Shown here: positions 53,679-62,519 of the stretch, piece after piece
How the letters are laid out: the number at the start of each line of letters is the position of its first letter
How positions within the stretch are numbered: position 1 is the first letter of the stretch
Assembly: GCA_030746775.1 (NCBI GenBank)
Contig: JASLLZ010000001.1
Location: forward strand, 40,175 to 104,174
Direction: 5' to 3'
Length of the DNA stretch: 64,000 nucleotides
Source of the DNA: Rhodospirillales bacterium
GTDB taxonomy: Bacteria > Pseudomonadota > Alphaproteobacteria > Rhodospirillales > JASLLZ01
The notes under the pieces: generated by a model
What the model was told of the DNA's origin: nothing
What the model saw: the letters and a program-made list of their open reading frames with translations, nothing else
Database searches by the model: none
Translations under genes and position numbers: made by a program

Positions 53679-54911
53679 CTATCCTATAGTCTCGACAAAC
53701 CAATCGGTCAGAGGGTCGTAAAGAACCGTTTCCGCGCGGCTCCCGACGACCATGCCGATATGGCCAGCCGGCACGATACGCATCGCGGCACGAGGCAGGG
53801 CATGGCCGAGAGGAACGGCGGAGCCCGGCGGCACGATGTAGTCCCGTTCGGGAACCACAACCAACGACGGAGCGGATACCTCGGCCGGTAGCACGGGGCG
53901 CCCGCCGATCCGCCAAGTGCCCCGCGCCGGCGCGTTTTCCACGTACCAACCGAAAAGCGTTTCCCGCGCTACCTGTCCGGCCAGGGGTACTCCGTCATTG
54001 AGCCAGTCCTCGAGGGCCACGAACATGGCGGCCCTGGGGCTATCGGGGTCGACGGCGGCGAAACGCTGGAACTTGCGTGGCGTGCGATAGGGATCGAGGC
54101 TGGCGAACATGGCCTGCAGTACGTCAACCGGCAGGACGCCCAGGGTTTCGATCATTGTCGAGAGCGTCGGCGCCGATGCCTCGAGCAGTCGGATGGCACC
54201 GTCGTCCGTGGCGTGAAAGTCCCAGGGCGTGGCCAAAAGGACAAGTGCCGCCACCTCGGCCGGGCGACGCTGGGCGAGGGCCAGGGCAAGCAGCCCCCCC
54301 ATGCAGTAACCAATCACCGCCGCCGGACGGCCGGCGAGGCCGCGGACCGCGTCAAGGGCGTCCTCCAGCCGCCCCGCCACATAGTCGTCGAGAGAGAATC
54401 CGCGCTCCATTTCCTCCGGCGCTCCCCAATCGACGAGGAACGGACGCATACCCCGGCGCGCCAGATGGCGCATCAGACTGCGCTGTTTCGTCAGATCGAG
54501 GATATAGGCACGGTTAATGAGGGATGGCACGACCAGGAGAGGTGCCCCGCCCTTGCCTTCCGCAGTGGTGACGCCATAGTCCAACAGCCGCGTCGATCCT
54601 TGGCTCCAGACCGTGGGCGGTTCCTCTAGGGTGCGCTGGCCGTGGCTACCGTGATAGGCGCGCACGCCGTGGATAAAAGCCATCAGCCGACGGCCGGCCT
54701 CGGCGTCGAGGGCAGACAGAAGGGCCTCAGGATCTACGCCGCTTAGGTCTCGTTCGAGAACCCTTGCCGCTTGTGCCAGTTCCGGTTTCCAATTGAGCGA
54801 CCCGCTGCTCAAGTGCCCCAAGGCGGCGCGAGAACTCAGCCAAGTCATGGTCTGAACGGCCAGATGTAGCGGCAACGGTCGTGGTCCCAGGCGAATCGAT
54901 GGTGTTGTCAT
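53679..54911 (-). CDS. phaC: PhaC-like poly(3-hydroxyalkanoate) synthase
   Basis: 410-residue alpha/beta hydrolase-fold synthase. Lipase-like box GYCMGG holds the catalytic Cys; the Asp is probably in VVPERDYIVPP and the His in PAGHIGMVVG. It is shorter than class I PhaC (about 580) and resembles class III size, which normally pairs with PhaE. The N-terminal 76 residues look genuine (GPRPLPLHLAVQ; DLSGVDPEALLSAL), even though they overlap the upstream small gene in another frame by 185 bases. Downstream genes phaA and phaB lie 130 bases away. Confidence 0.85.
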   Translation of the reverse strand: MTTPSIRLGPRPLPLHLAVQTMTWLSSRAALGHLSSGSLNWKPELAQAARVLERDLSGVDPEALLSALDAEAGRRLMAFIHGVRAYHGSHGQRTLEEPPTVWSQGSTRLLDYGVTTAEGKGGAPLLVVPSLINRAYILDLTKQRSLMRHLARRGMRPFLVDWGAPEEMERGFSLDDYVAGRLEDALDAVRGLAGRPAAVIGYCMGGLLALALAQRRPAEVAALVLLATPWDFHATDDGAIRLLEASAPTLSTMIETLGVLPVDVLQAMFASLDPYRTPRKFQRFAAVDPDSPRAAMFVALEDWLNDGVPLAGQVARETLFGWYVENAPARGTWRIGGRPVLPAEVSAPSLVVVPERDYIVPPGSAVPLGHALPRAAMRIVPAGHIGMVVGSRAETVLYDPLTDWFVETIG

Positions 54912-55137
54912 GGTCCTTCGACGGCTGTTGTGGGGACGGCTCGGCCCCGCCTGGCCCCGAGCTTCGCGTCGCGGTCTCGGCCACGGAAGCCATGGCGGTG
55001 AGGCCGGAATTCATCAATTCGATCGTTTTAGCCGTCACCTCGGCGACATTTTGATCGGCGGCCAAGGCTGACAACTGATCCTGCCAAAGGTCGAGATAAC
55101 GACGGGCCAAGGTGTCAATGTCGGGCGGTTTTGACAT
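54727..55137 (-). CDS. Small PhaE/phasin-like protein overlapping phaC
   Basis: 136 residues. The N-terminal helix DIDTLARRYLDLWQDQLSAL is typical of PHA synthase subunit E or phasin-like proteins; the middle is Ser/Gly/Pro-rich and the tail LAEFSRRLGALEQRVAQLE is a coiled coil followed by a basic end. Begins at ATG 55137. Its last 185 bases overlap the start of phaC in a different frame, so the two are probably translated from one message. Probably a shortened partner of the synthase. Confidence 0.65.
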   Translation of the reverse strand: MSKPPDIDTLARRYLDLWQDQLSALAADQNVAEVTAKTIELMNSGLTAMASVAETATRSSGPGGAEPSPQQPSKDHDNTIDSPGTTTVAATSGRSDHDLAEFSRRLGALEQRVAQLETGTGTSGKGSRTRPKRRRS

Positions 55138-55202
55138 GGTTTATGCTTCACTTGCGAATGTGCTCACTATACCCCGCATCGGAGGGGCTAGGAACATTTC
55201 AT

Positions 55203-55214
55203 TGCAATGCAGCA
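55203..55214. promoter_or_regulatory. TGC-rich element in the phaE/phaR intergenic region
   Basis: TGCAATGCAGCA followed by TTTTTGC lies in the divergent interval, 65 bases before phaR. PhaR of Paracoccus and Rhodobacter recognises TGC-rich sequences with GCA halves, so autoregulation is possible; the match is only partial. Confidence 0.25.
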
Positions 55215-55278
55215 TTTTTGCCGTAAGGTTAAGTCTGGAACGATAGGCCTCGACGGTCACCGACGAAGGCGCGACGTC

Positions 55279-55899
55279 ATGCCCGATGAGTCAGGATCGG
55301 AAGCAAAGCCGGTCACAATTAAGAAGTACGCCAATCGGCGTCTCTATAATACGGCGACGAGCAAATATGTCACCCTTGATCACTTGGCACAAATGGTCAA
55401 GGAAGGTGTGGAGTTCGTCGTCTTTGATGCCAAGAGCGGCGACGACATAACCCGCTCCGTACTCACCCAGATCATCGTCGAAGAGGAAGCCAAGGGCCAG
55501 AACCTGCTGCCCATTAGCTTTCTCAGGCACCTCATCAGCTTTTACGGCGATAGTTTGCAGGCCTTGGTGCCGCGGTACCTTGACCACACCATGCAAAATT
55601 TCGCCAGCAACCAAGATCGCATGCGCGACTATATCCAGGAGACCATGGGCGGTCTGTTTCCCTTTGGCCGCATTGAGGAAATGGGCAGGCAGAACATGGC
55701 GATTTTGGAGAGCGCCATGAAGATATTCTCGCCGATTTACCAGAAAGGCGAAGACCGGCCGGAACCCGTCGAGGAGTCCAACACCGATGGGCCCGCCGAG
55801 GAATCGGAGGATGCGCGGATCGAGGAGATGCGGGCCCGGCTCAACGAAATGCAGGCCCAGCTCAACAACCTTACGGGCGGCAATCGCAAGGCGAACTAA
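55279..55899 (+). CDS. phaR: Polyhydroxyalkanoate synthesis repressor PhaR
   Basis: 206-residue DNA-binding repressor that also senses PHA granules. The conserved core KPVTIKKYANRRLYNTATS and the PHB-accumulation regulatory region RYLDHTMQNFASNQDRMRDY are present. C-terminal part is a charged coiled coil. Start ATG 55279. Divergent from the synthase genes, as typical for alphaproteobacteria. Confidence 0.95.
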   Translation: MPDESGSEAKPVTIKKYANRRLYNTATSKYVTLDHLAQMVKEGVEFVVFDAKSGDDITRSVLTQIIVEEEAKGQNLLPISFLRHLISFYGDSLQALVPRYLDHTMQNFASNQDRMRDYIQETMGGLFPFGRIEEMGRQNMAILESAMKIFSPIYQKGEDRPEPVEESNTDGPAEESEDARIEEMRARLNEMQAQLNNLTGGNRKAN

Positions 55900-56157
55900 C
55901 ACCGCCGGTGCTTATCGGATGACGGGATGCGGCGATCCCACTGGCAACTGTACTTGGCATGCCGCCGCTCTATATGGCCGTTACGGTTTCTACAAAAATG
56001 CGCTATAGTTCACATTCCTCGACAGGGGAAGTTAGCAGTGCCGACGGACGGGCCGGCACTGGCCCTTACCGCAAAGTCAAAAGCCATAAAGGCTAGTTTG
56101 CCGAGGAACGGCCGGCCATGCCTAACCAGTTTGTGTGGGCGGTTGTGGAGCGACAAG

Positions 56158-56595
56158 ATGTCGCTCATGGGAATGGAGGAAATGATCGTGCTTGGAAAAT
56201 CCAAGAATAGTACGGCGTCGCACAAGGAGGCCAAACTCGGCAACCGTGCCAACAATACGGATCGCCATGTCGGTGCCCGTATGCGTGAACGCCGCGTCAT
56301 GCTGGGCCTCAGCCAACAGCAGATCGCGGACATGATCGGAGTCACCTATCAACAGGCCCATAAATACGAACGCGGCATCAACCGAATTTCCGCTGGCCGT
56401 CTGTTGGAAATTGCTCAGGCTCTCGGGGTTCAGGTCGGTTTCTTCTTCGAGGGTCTGGAAGCGAACGAATCCGTTCACGAAATTTCGACGCGGCAAAGGA
56501 TGTGCTTGGAATTGGCGCGTAACTTCTCTCAGATCGCCGACAAACGTCACCAGGACGCCTTGAGCCAAATGGCTCGCGCCCTTGCTACCAAGTGA
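56158..56595 (+). CDS. XRE-family transcriptional regulator
   Basis: 145 residues with a Cro/CI helix-turn-helix: VGARMRERRVMLGLSQQQIADMIG, then VTYQQAHKYERGINRISAG (each in part). Alphaproteobacterial homologues regulate cell-wall, phosphate or stress functions; target unknown. ATG 56158 has TGGAG seven bases upstream, while GTG 56188 has GGAGG eight bases upstream and is equally possible. A weak TTACGG-N17-TATAGT promoter lies in the 258-base gap after phaR. Confidence 0.85.
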   Translation: MSLMGMEEMIVLGKSKNSTASHKEAKLGNRANNTDRHVGARMRERRVMLGLSQQQIADMIGVTYQQAHKYERGINRISAGRLLEIAQALGVQVGFFFEGLEANESVHEISTRQRMCLELARNFSQIADKRHQDALSQMARALATK

Positions 56596-56649
56596 CGTCG
56601 CCGCTTCGATCTTCGTTGCCGAAACACGTCGGGCTTGGAGGAGTGACGC

Positions 56650-57126
56650 TCAGGGCATCTCGCGCAGCACGCGCAAACCGATCCCGTAGCTGAAAGCGCG
56701 CGGATTGAAACGTGCGCGGTAAGTGGAGCGCACATTGGTCGCCACATAGTACCACGAACCGCTTCTCGTCGTTCGGTACTTGCAGGTGTCGGAAAGTCTT
56801 GCCGAGCCGTCCGCTGGTGCGCCTTCATGACTGGGATACCAACAGTCCTGGACCCATTCCCAAACGTTTCCGTGCACGTCGTAAAGTCCGAACGGATTGG
56901 GCTTGTATGACCCGACGGGAAACGTCATGTGGCTGATCGTTGGCGCGCAGGTCCGGCAATTGGCGTTGTCGGTTCCCACCTTGTCTCCCCACGAGTACAC
57001 GGTCGAGGTTCCTCCCCGCGCCGCATATTCCCACTCCGCCTCCGTCGGCAGGCGATAGGTTTTCTTCGTTTTGCGGCTCAGCCAGCGGACGAAATCCTCG
57101 GCGTTGCTAAAGTTGATGTTCATCAC
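56650..57126 (-). pseudogene. SUMF1/formylglycine-generating-enzyme-like gene, 5'-truncated
   Basis: The 158 codons encode the C-terminal part of a sulfatase-modifying-factor domain: YRLPTEAEWEYAARGG, NPFGLYDVHGNVWEWVQD, GSWYYVATNVRSTYR, and the ordinary end LRVLREM. Complete domains need about 90 further N-terminal residues. Just upstream in the same frame comes a TGA (five codons before the first usable start), and the space is taken by the nnrS promoter region. Most likely a decayed gene. Catalytic Cys of true FGE is also not seen. Confidence 0.7.
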
Positions 57127-57162
57127 CGGGCGTCCGATCCGTCAAGCATCGGTCGGGCCGAC

Positions 57163-57176
57163 TTGATCATCATCAA
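57163..57176 (+). promoter_or_regulatory. FNR/NNR-type operator upstream of nnrS
   Basis: TTGATCATCATCAA matches TTGAT-N4-ATCAA perfectly. Its centre is 62 bases before the nnrS GTG, which fits activation at -41.5 if transcription starts near 57211. The Crp/Fnr gene 58477-59172, downstream of nnrS, is a plausible regulator. Confidence 0.75.
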
Positions 57177-57231
57177 GGTGACGGCATCCGCGCCTTCATA
57201 GGCTCCATCGAACCTTGAGCCCGGAGTTTAT

Positions 57232-58458
57232 GTGAACGAACGACCGAAGAAGAACGGACCGATCGCTTCCGAGAGCCGGGGGCGCGGACCCGCCCCCGTG
57301 CTGAGTTATGGTTTTCGGCCTTTTTTTCTAGCCGCCGGCGCCTATGGCGCACTCTCCCTTGCCTTTTGGGTGGGGACTTACGCTGGGATCTTGACGCTGC
57401 CCGGCCATTTGGCGCCATCGCTGTGGCACGGCCACGAAATGCTATTCGGTTTCGCCGCCGCCGTCATTTCCGGTTTTCTGCTGACCGCCGTCTCGGCGTG
57501 GACGGGGTCGCCTCCCGTCAGCGGCGGGCATCTTGGCGGCTTGGTGGCGTTGTGGCTCATGGGACGGGTTGCCTTCTGGCTAACCGATATTGTGAACCCT
57601 CTGACCGTCGCGGCCCTCGACCTTGTCTACCTTCCCGTTCTCATCGTCTTCGTGATTCGCCGGCTGCTGGCCGCCGACCAGCGCCGAAACCTGATATTTC
57701 CCGTTCTGCTCGGGCTCTTGTTCGCCGCCAATCTGCTTTACCATTGGGAGGCCGTGGGCTGGGGTGCCGACACGGCGCGGGTCGGATTGCGACTGTCGAT
57801 CTACGTCTTCGCCCTATTGATCGCCGCCATCGGCGGGCGCATCGTGCCCAGTTTCACCGCCAATGCTCTCAAGAAGCGGGGCGATGAGGCCGACGTACGG
57901 TCGATTCCCGTGGTCGAGAAACTGGTCATGGTTTCCATGGTAGCGGCGGCCGCGGCGGATATCGTGGAACCCGGTGGGATGATTGCCGGCGGTCTTGCCG
58001 TGGTCGCGGCCGTTCTGCTGATGCTTCGCATGCGCTATTGGCGGGCTCTCAAGACCCTGGGCGAGCCGATCCTCTGGATTCTTCATCTCGGGCATGCCTG
58101 GTTGGCGGTCGCATTCGCCTGTTCCGCCGTGGCCGGATTGACCGGTCTATTTCCCCAAGGAGCCGCCCTGCACGCCTTCACCAGTGGAGCCATCGGCACT
58201 ACGGTCATTGGCATGATGACACGTGTCGCCCTGGGCCACACGGGCCGGGCCCTCAAGGCATCGCCGCTCACGGTCGTCGCCTACCTTCTGGTCACCGGGG
58301 CCGCCCTTTTGCGGGTCGCCGCGGCGGCCATGTTTCCCCTGCACGCTGAAATTTGGATTCTTGCGTCAGGCGGGCTGTGGAGCCTGGCGTTTTCTCTTTA
58401 CGTGGTGATCTACTGGCCGGTGCTCACCGGTCCGCGTATCGAGCAGTCGACGCCTTGA
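57232..58458 (+). CDS. nnrS: NnrS family protein
   Basis: 408-residue polytopic membrane protein (about 12 helices) of the NnrS family, haem- and copper-containing and linked to nitric-oxide stress and denitrification. Conserved features: SYGFRPFFLAAGAYGAL, LWHGHEMLFGFAAAVI and GTTVIGMMTRVALGHTGR. Start GTG 57232 with GGAG six bases upstream. Preceded by a perfect FNR/NNR box; the Crp/Fnr regulator converges on its 3' end 18 bases away. No nor or nir genes are in the window. Confidence 0.95.
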   Translation: MNERPKKNGPIASESRGRGPAPVLSYGFRPFFLAAGAYGALSLAFWVGTYAGILTLPGHLAPSLWHGHEMLFGFAAAVISGFLLTAVSAWTGSPPVSGGHLGGLVALWLMGRVAFWLTDIVNPLTVAALDLVYLPVLIVFVIRRLLAADQRRNLIFPVLLGLLFAANLLYHWEAVGWGADTARVGLRLSIYVFALLIAAIGGRIVPSFTANALKKRGDEADVRSIPVVEKLVMVSMVAAAAADIVEPGGMIAGGLAVVAAVLLMLRMRYWRALKTLGEPILWILHLGHAWLAVAFACSAVAGLTGLFPQGAALHAFTSGAIGTTVIGMMTRVALGHTGRALKASPLTVVAYLLVTGAALLRVAAAAMFPLHAEIWILASGGLWSLAFSLYVVIYWPVLTGPRIEQSTP

Positions 58459-58476
58459 GCGGCTAATCCAACGTCT

Positions 58477-59172
58477 TCAGAAATCGCTGCGGTCGTGGCA
58501 GTAATTGCGTAGTCGCTCGATATCGGTGAGTTCGACCTTGTTACCCTTGGTGACGACGCCGATGGTTTTAAGCTTGGCCAATGCCCGAGAAAGGCTTTCC
58601 GGCTTCATGCCGAGGCGGGCGGCGACCAGGGTCTTGTCGTAGGGAAGCCGTACGACCTGGGTATCCGATCCGTCGTCGCTCAGACTGAGCAGAAAATTGC
58701 CCAGCCGCTGCGGGGTCGAATTGGCTTGCAGTTGCTCTATGTGCTTGACCATGCGGCGCAGCCTCATCGACATGGCTGTCAGCATACCCAGGGCCAAATC
58801 GCTGTCGCTGCGGAGGTTGGCGACAAAGGGTCGGCCCGGGATCTCGAGGAGCCGCGATTCGTTTACCGCTTCGGCACTTGCCGGATAGTCGCGGGCCATG
58901 AATATGGCCGCCTCGGCGATGGTCTCGCCCGGCTTTATGATGGCAATCACCGCCTGTTCGCCATTGGGGTTGTCGCGGTAGACCTTCACCCAGCCGTTGA
59001 GTACCAGATAGAACCGTTCAGCCGGCTCGCCGCGCACGAACAGAACCTTGCCCCGCGGGATTTCGACGACGCGAGAACTCCGGAGCAGGGTCTCGAGAGC
59101 GTCTTTGGGCAGGCCCGCGAAGAGCGGTGCCCGGCCCACGATCTTGAAGTCATCGGCGCTGATTGTTGTCAT
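58477..59172 (-). CDS. Crp/Fnr family transcriptional regulator
   Basis: 231 residues: cyclic-nucleotide-like sensor domain (FVRGEPAERFYLVLNGWVKV), long dimer helix, and C-terminal winged helix with recognition region VAARLGMKPESLSRALAKL. No N-terminal Cys quartet is present, so it is not an oxygen-sensing FNR; a DNR/NnrR-like NO sensor is likely given the adjacent nnrS. ATG 59172 is chosen; a TTG at 59199 is possible. Confidence 0.9.
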   Translation of the reverse strand: MTTISADDFKIVGRAPLFAGLPKDALETLLRSSRVVEIPRGKVLFVRGEPAERFYLVLNGWVKVYRDNPNGEQAVIAIIKPGETIAEAAIFMARDYPASAEAVNESRLLEIPGRPFVANLRSDSDLALGMLTAMSMRLRRMVKHIEQLQANSTPQRLGNFLLSLSDDGSDTQVVRLPYDKTLVAARLGMKPESLSRALAKLKTIGVVTKGNKVELTDIERLRNYCHDRSDF

Positions 59173-59219
59173 AACCCCATCTTTAACGGCCCCTGCCAAA
59201 TTGGCACGGGAACCTCATG

Positions 59220-60353
59220 TTAACCCGAAACCACGTCGCGGCCCAATACGGCGTGCCATTCGGCGCGCACACCGGCGTTCGTCTCGTCGGCCATGCGACA
59301 ATTACCGAGGCGTTCCATCTGGGACCGGTCCAAGTGCCGCGCAAGCGCCCAGACGGCCATCGCCCGAACCAGGGGTGAGCCATCGTCAAGGCATTCACGG
59401 GCCGCATCGGCGAGCGACGCATCGGCGCTATTACCGATGGCGATCAGCACGTTGCGCACGAACCGGTCGCGCCCCGTGCGCTTGATTGGCGAGCCCGCGA
59501 AGAGGCGACGAAAACGGGCATCGTCGAGTTTCACCAGTTCGGCAAGCCGGGGCGCCGCCAATTCATCGCGAGGGGGGAAGGTCTCGTCGTCGGCCGGCGT
59601 GGCGAATTTGTTCCACGGACAGGCGGCGAGACAGTCATCGCAGCCGTATATGCGATTGCCCATGAGGGCGCGCAGCCCGGATGCAATGGCGCCCTTGTGC
59701 TCGATGGTCAGGTACGAAACGCAGCGCCGGGGTTCGATACGATAGGGTTCGGCAAGGGCGTCCGTCGGACAGGCGTCGCGGCACCGGTCGCAGGTGCCGC
59801 AGAGATCGGTGGTCGGGGTATCGGGGGCGATGTCGAGCGTTGTGAACACCTCTCCCAGGAAGAGCCAGGAGCCGAAGCGGCGCGATACCAGGTTGGTATG
59901 CTTTCCCTGCCAACCGACGCCGGCGCGCGCCGCCAGGGGCTTTTCCATGACCGGCGCCGTATCGACGAAAACCTTGACGTCGCAGGAGTAAGATTCCGCT
60001 ATCCAGCGGGCCAAACTCTTGAGACGTTTCTTGAGGACGATGTGGTAGTCGCGTCCGCGGGCATAGACGCTTACCGTTGCCCGGTCGCGCCGGCCCAGCG
60101 ACGCCAGCGGATCGCCGGCGGGCGCATAGCTGGCGCCAAGCGAGACAACGCTGCGTGCTTCCGCCCACAGGGCCCGGGGGCTCGCCCGGCGCTCCGCTGT
60201 CCGGGCCATCCAGCCCATGTCACCGTGCAGGCCACGGGCCAGAAATGCCGCAAGGTGGGTCCCCGGCGTTCCGTCGTCGGCGGCCGCGGCGAAGCCGGCG
60301 GCATCGAATCCCGCCGCCACGGCCTTCTCGCGGATGGCCTCCTTGATCCCCGC
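59220..60353 (-). CDS. queG: Epoxyqueuosine reductase
   Basis: Cobalamin-dependent enzyme completing queuosine in tRNA. Two [4Fe-4S] motifs: CGTCDRCRDACPTDAL and CDDCLAACPWNKF. The catalytic Asp is probably in DTAPVMEKPLAARAG. 377 residues from GTG 60353; a TTG at 60374 would add seven. The C-terminal region has HEAT-like repeats. It is divergent from the VUT transporter gene. Confidence 0.95.
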   Translation of the reverse strand, partial: AGIKEAIREKAVAAGFDAAGFAAAADDGTPGTHLAAFLARGLHGDMGWMARTAERRASPRALWAEARSVVSLGASYAPAGDPLASLGRRDRATVSVYARGRDYHIVLKKRLKSLARWIAESYSCDVKVFVDTAPVMEKPLAARAGVGWQGKHTNLVSRRFGSWLFLGEVFTTLDIAPDTPTTDLCGTCDRCRDACPTDALAEPYRIEPRRCVSYLTIEHKGAIASGLRALMGNRIYGCDDCLAACPWNKFATPADDETFPPRDELAAPRLAELVKLDDARFRRLFAGSPIKRTGRDRFVRNVLIAIGNSADASLADAARECLDDGSPLVRAMAVWALARHLDRSQMERLGNCRMADETNAGVRAEWHAVLGRDVVSG

Positions 60354-60425
60354 CACCTCTCCCTCGCCAGGCAAGAAAAATATATGGTATCACCGGGGCG
60401 ACGGCCAACAGAGCGAGAAAAGACC

Positions 60426-60911
60426 ATGGGGCTGAAATTCACGGTGCTCTACATCGCCCTCATCGTGGCGGTGAACTACGCCTTCACCCAGGTGCCGCCG
60501 ATCACCCTCGCCGACGGCACGGTGTGGCCGCCGGTTTCCCTCGTCGTCGGCTTCGTCTTCGTGGTGCGCGACTTCGCCCAGCGCGAGATCGGCCACCGGG
60601 TGCTGCTGGCCATGCTGATCGGCGCGGTCCTCTCCTATTTCATGGCCGACCCCTTCGTCGCCGTCGCCAGCGCCGCCGCCTTCGCGGTCAGCGAGCTGGC
60701 CGACTGGGCGGTCTACAGCTTCACGAAAAGGCCGCTTTCGCAGCGCATTCTTTATTCGAGCGCCCTCGGGGCGCCCATCGATTCAGGCGTCTTCCTGGCC
60801 GGCATCGGTCTCTTCTCGGCCACCGGCGTCGCCGCCATGACACTGAGCAAGATGGCCGGCGCGGTCTTGGTATGGTGGATCGTGCGTCGCCGCGAGGCAG
60901 CGGCGGGGTAG
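60426..60911 (+). CDS. VUT-family transporter, short form (probable queuosine-precursor uptake)
   Basis: 161-residue membrane protein with about five helices. VUT (YhhQ) family hallmarks: VSLVVGFVFVVRDFAQREIG and LGAPIDSGVFLAGIGLF. E. coli YhhQ (QueT-like preQ0/preQ1 transporter) is around 220 residues, so this is a compact variant. Its position between queG and queF supports import of a queuine precursor. It converges with queF on opposite strands with six bases between stops. Confidence 0.82.
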   Translation: MGLKFTVLYIALIVAVNYAFTQVPPITLADGTVWPPVSLVVGFVFVVRDFAQREIGHRVLLAMLIGAVLSYFMADPFVAVASAAAFAVSELADWAVYSFTKRPLSQRILYSSALGAPIDSGVFLAGIGLFSATGVAAMTLSKMAGAVLVWWIVRRREAAAG

Positions 60912-60917
60912 GGCCTA

Positions 60918-61382
60918 TTACCCTCGCCCGCGATAGGGCGCCACGCCGGGATCGGCGATCCACAACCCCTTGGGCGGGGCCGCGGTCTGGTAGAAGACGT
61001 CGATGGGCATGCCGCCGCGGGGGTAGAAATAGCCGCCGATGCGCAGCCACTTCGGCCTGACCTCCTTGACCAGTCGCTTGGCGATCCTCACCGTCACGTC
61101 CTCGTGAAAGGCGCCATGGTTGCGGAACGACGCCAGATACAGTTTTAGTGATTTGCTCTCGACGATGCGGCGGCCCGGCACATAATCGATGACAAGGTGG
61201 GCAAAGTCGGGCTGGCCGGTCACCGGGCACAGCGCCGTGAACTCGGGACAGGTGAAGCGCACAACGTAGTCGGTGCCGGCGTGGGGGTTGGCAACGCAAT
61301 CGATCCGCGCTTCGTCGGGCGAGGCCGGAATCTCCGTCCTGGTCCCCAACTGGGCCGGTGTCCGAGAGGCTTTCTTGGCCAT
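60918..61382 (-). CDS. queF: NADPH-dependent 7-cyano-7-deazaguanine (preQ0) reductase
   Basis: 154-residue unimodular QueF that reduces preQ0 to preQ1. Nucleophilic Cys in [16 protein letters not shown]; the conserved [16 protein letters not shown] and FHED motifs are all present. Starts at ATG 61382, nine bases after the tgt stop, so read in the same operon as tgt and queA. Confidence 0.96.
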   Translation of the reverse strand: MAKKASRTPAQLGTRTEIPASPDEARIDCVANPHAGTDYVVRFTCPEFTALCPVTGQPDFAHLVIDYVPGRRIVESKSLKLYLASFRNHGAFHEDVTVRIAKRLVKEVRPKWLRIGGYFYPRGGMPIDVFYQTAAPPKGLWIADPGVAPYRGRG

Positions 61383-61391
61383 GGCGTTTCC

Positions 61392-62519
61392 CTATAGCGG
61401 TTCGATGTCACCTTGCGCCTGCTGTTGGGCGAAGGCGGCGGCAAAGGCATCGAAGGTGGCGCCCGCGATGGCGTCCCGCATGGCCGCCATCAGGTCCTGA
61501 TAATAGGTCAGGTTGTGCCAGGTCAACAGCATGGAACCGAGGATCTCGCCGCTCCGTACCAGGTGGTGCAGGTAGGCGCGGCCGTAATCGCGACAGGCCG
61601 GGCAGGCGCAGGCGCTGTCCACGGGGCGCGGATCTTCGGCGTGGCGGGCGTTGCGCAGGTTCACCGCGCCCCGCCGCGTGAAGGCCTGTCCGGTGCGGCC
61701 CGAGCGTGTCGGCAGCACGCAATCGAACATGTCGATGCCGCGCGCCACGGCGCCGATCAGATCGGCCGGCTTGCCGACGCCCATCAGGTAGCGCGGCCGG
61801 TCGTCGGGCAGCAAGGGCAGGCAGGTGTCGAGAACCCGGAAGGTTGTTTCCTGGCCCTCGCCGACGGCCAGGCCGCCGACGGCATAACCGTCGAAACCCA
61901 TCTCGACCAGCGTTTCCGCCGATTCGCGGCGCAGGTCATCGTAAACGCTGCCCTGGACGATGCCGAAAAGGCCCGAGCCCGCACGGCCGGCGAAGGCGGC
62001 GCGCGAGCGTTCGGCCCAGGCCATGGACAGGCGCATGGATTTGGCCGCCGTTGCCTCGTCGGCCGGCCACGGCGTGCATTCGTCGAAAGCCATGACGATG
62101 TCGGCGCCCAGGATGTCCTGGATCTCGATGGAGCGCTCGGGCGTAAGCTCGAAAAGGGCCCCATCGATGTGGGAGCGGAAGGTAACGCCGGCCTCGCTCA
62201 CCGTCCTCAATTCGGCCAGGGACATCACCTGGAAGCCGCCCGAGTCGGTAAGGATGGGGCCAGGCCAGTTCATGAAACGGTGCAGGCCTCCCAGACGTTG
62301 CACGCGTTCGGCGCCGGGACGCAACATCAGGTGGTAGGTATTGCCCAAGATGACCTGGGCGCCCGTCTCCGCCACCGCGTCCGGGGTCATCGCCTTGACC
62401 GCCGCAGCCGTGCCGACGGGCATGAAGGCGGGCGTCTCGATGACCCCATGGGCCGTCGAAATCCGCCCCGACCTGGCTCGGCCGTCGGTAGTCAGCAGCT
62501 CGAATCCAAAGCCGCTCAC
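61392..62519 (-). CDS. tgt: Queuine tRNA-ribosyltransferase (tRNA-guanine transglycosylase)
   Basis: 375-residue enzyme exchanging guanine-34 for preQ1 in tRNAs with GUN anticodons. [20 protein letters not shown], the Asp nucleophile in [10 protein letters not shown], and [17 protein letters not shown] are diagnostic; zinc Cys residues are in [19 protein letters not shown]. Starts with GTG 62519, overlapping the queA stop by three bases (GTGA). Confidence 0.97.
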   Translation of the reverse strand: MSGFGFELLTTDGRARSGRISTAHGVIETPAFMPVGTAAAVKAMTPDAVAETGAQVILGNTYHLMLRPGAERVQRLGGLHRFMNWPGPILTDSGGFQVMSLAELRTVSEAGVTFRSHIDGALFELTPERSIEIQDILGADIVMAFDECTPWPADEATAAKSMRLSMAWAERSRAAFAGRAGSGLFGIVQGSVYDDLRRESAETLVEMGFDGYAVGGLAVGEGQETTFRVLDTCLPLLPDDRPRYLMGVGKPADLIGAVARGIDMFDCVLPTRSGRTGQAFTRRGAVNLRNARHAEDPRPVDSACACPACRDYGRAYLHHLVRSGEILGSMLLTWHNLTYYQDLMAAMRDAIAGATFDAFAAAFAQQQAQGDIEPL

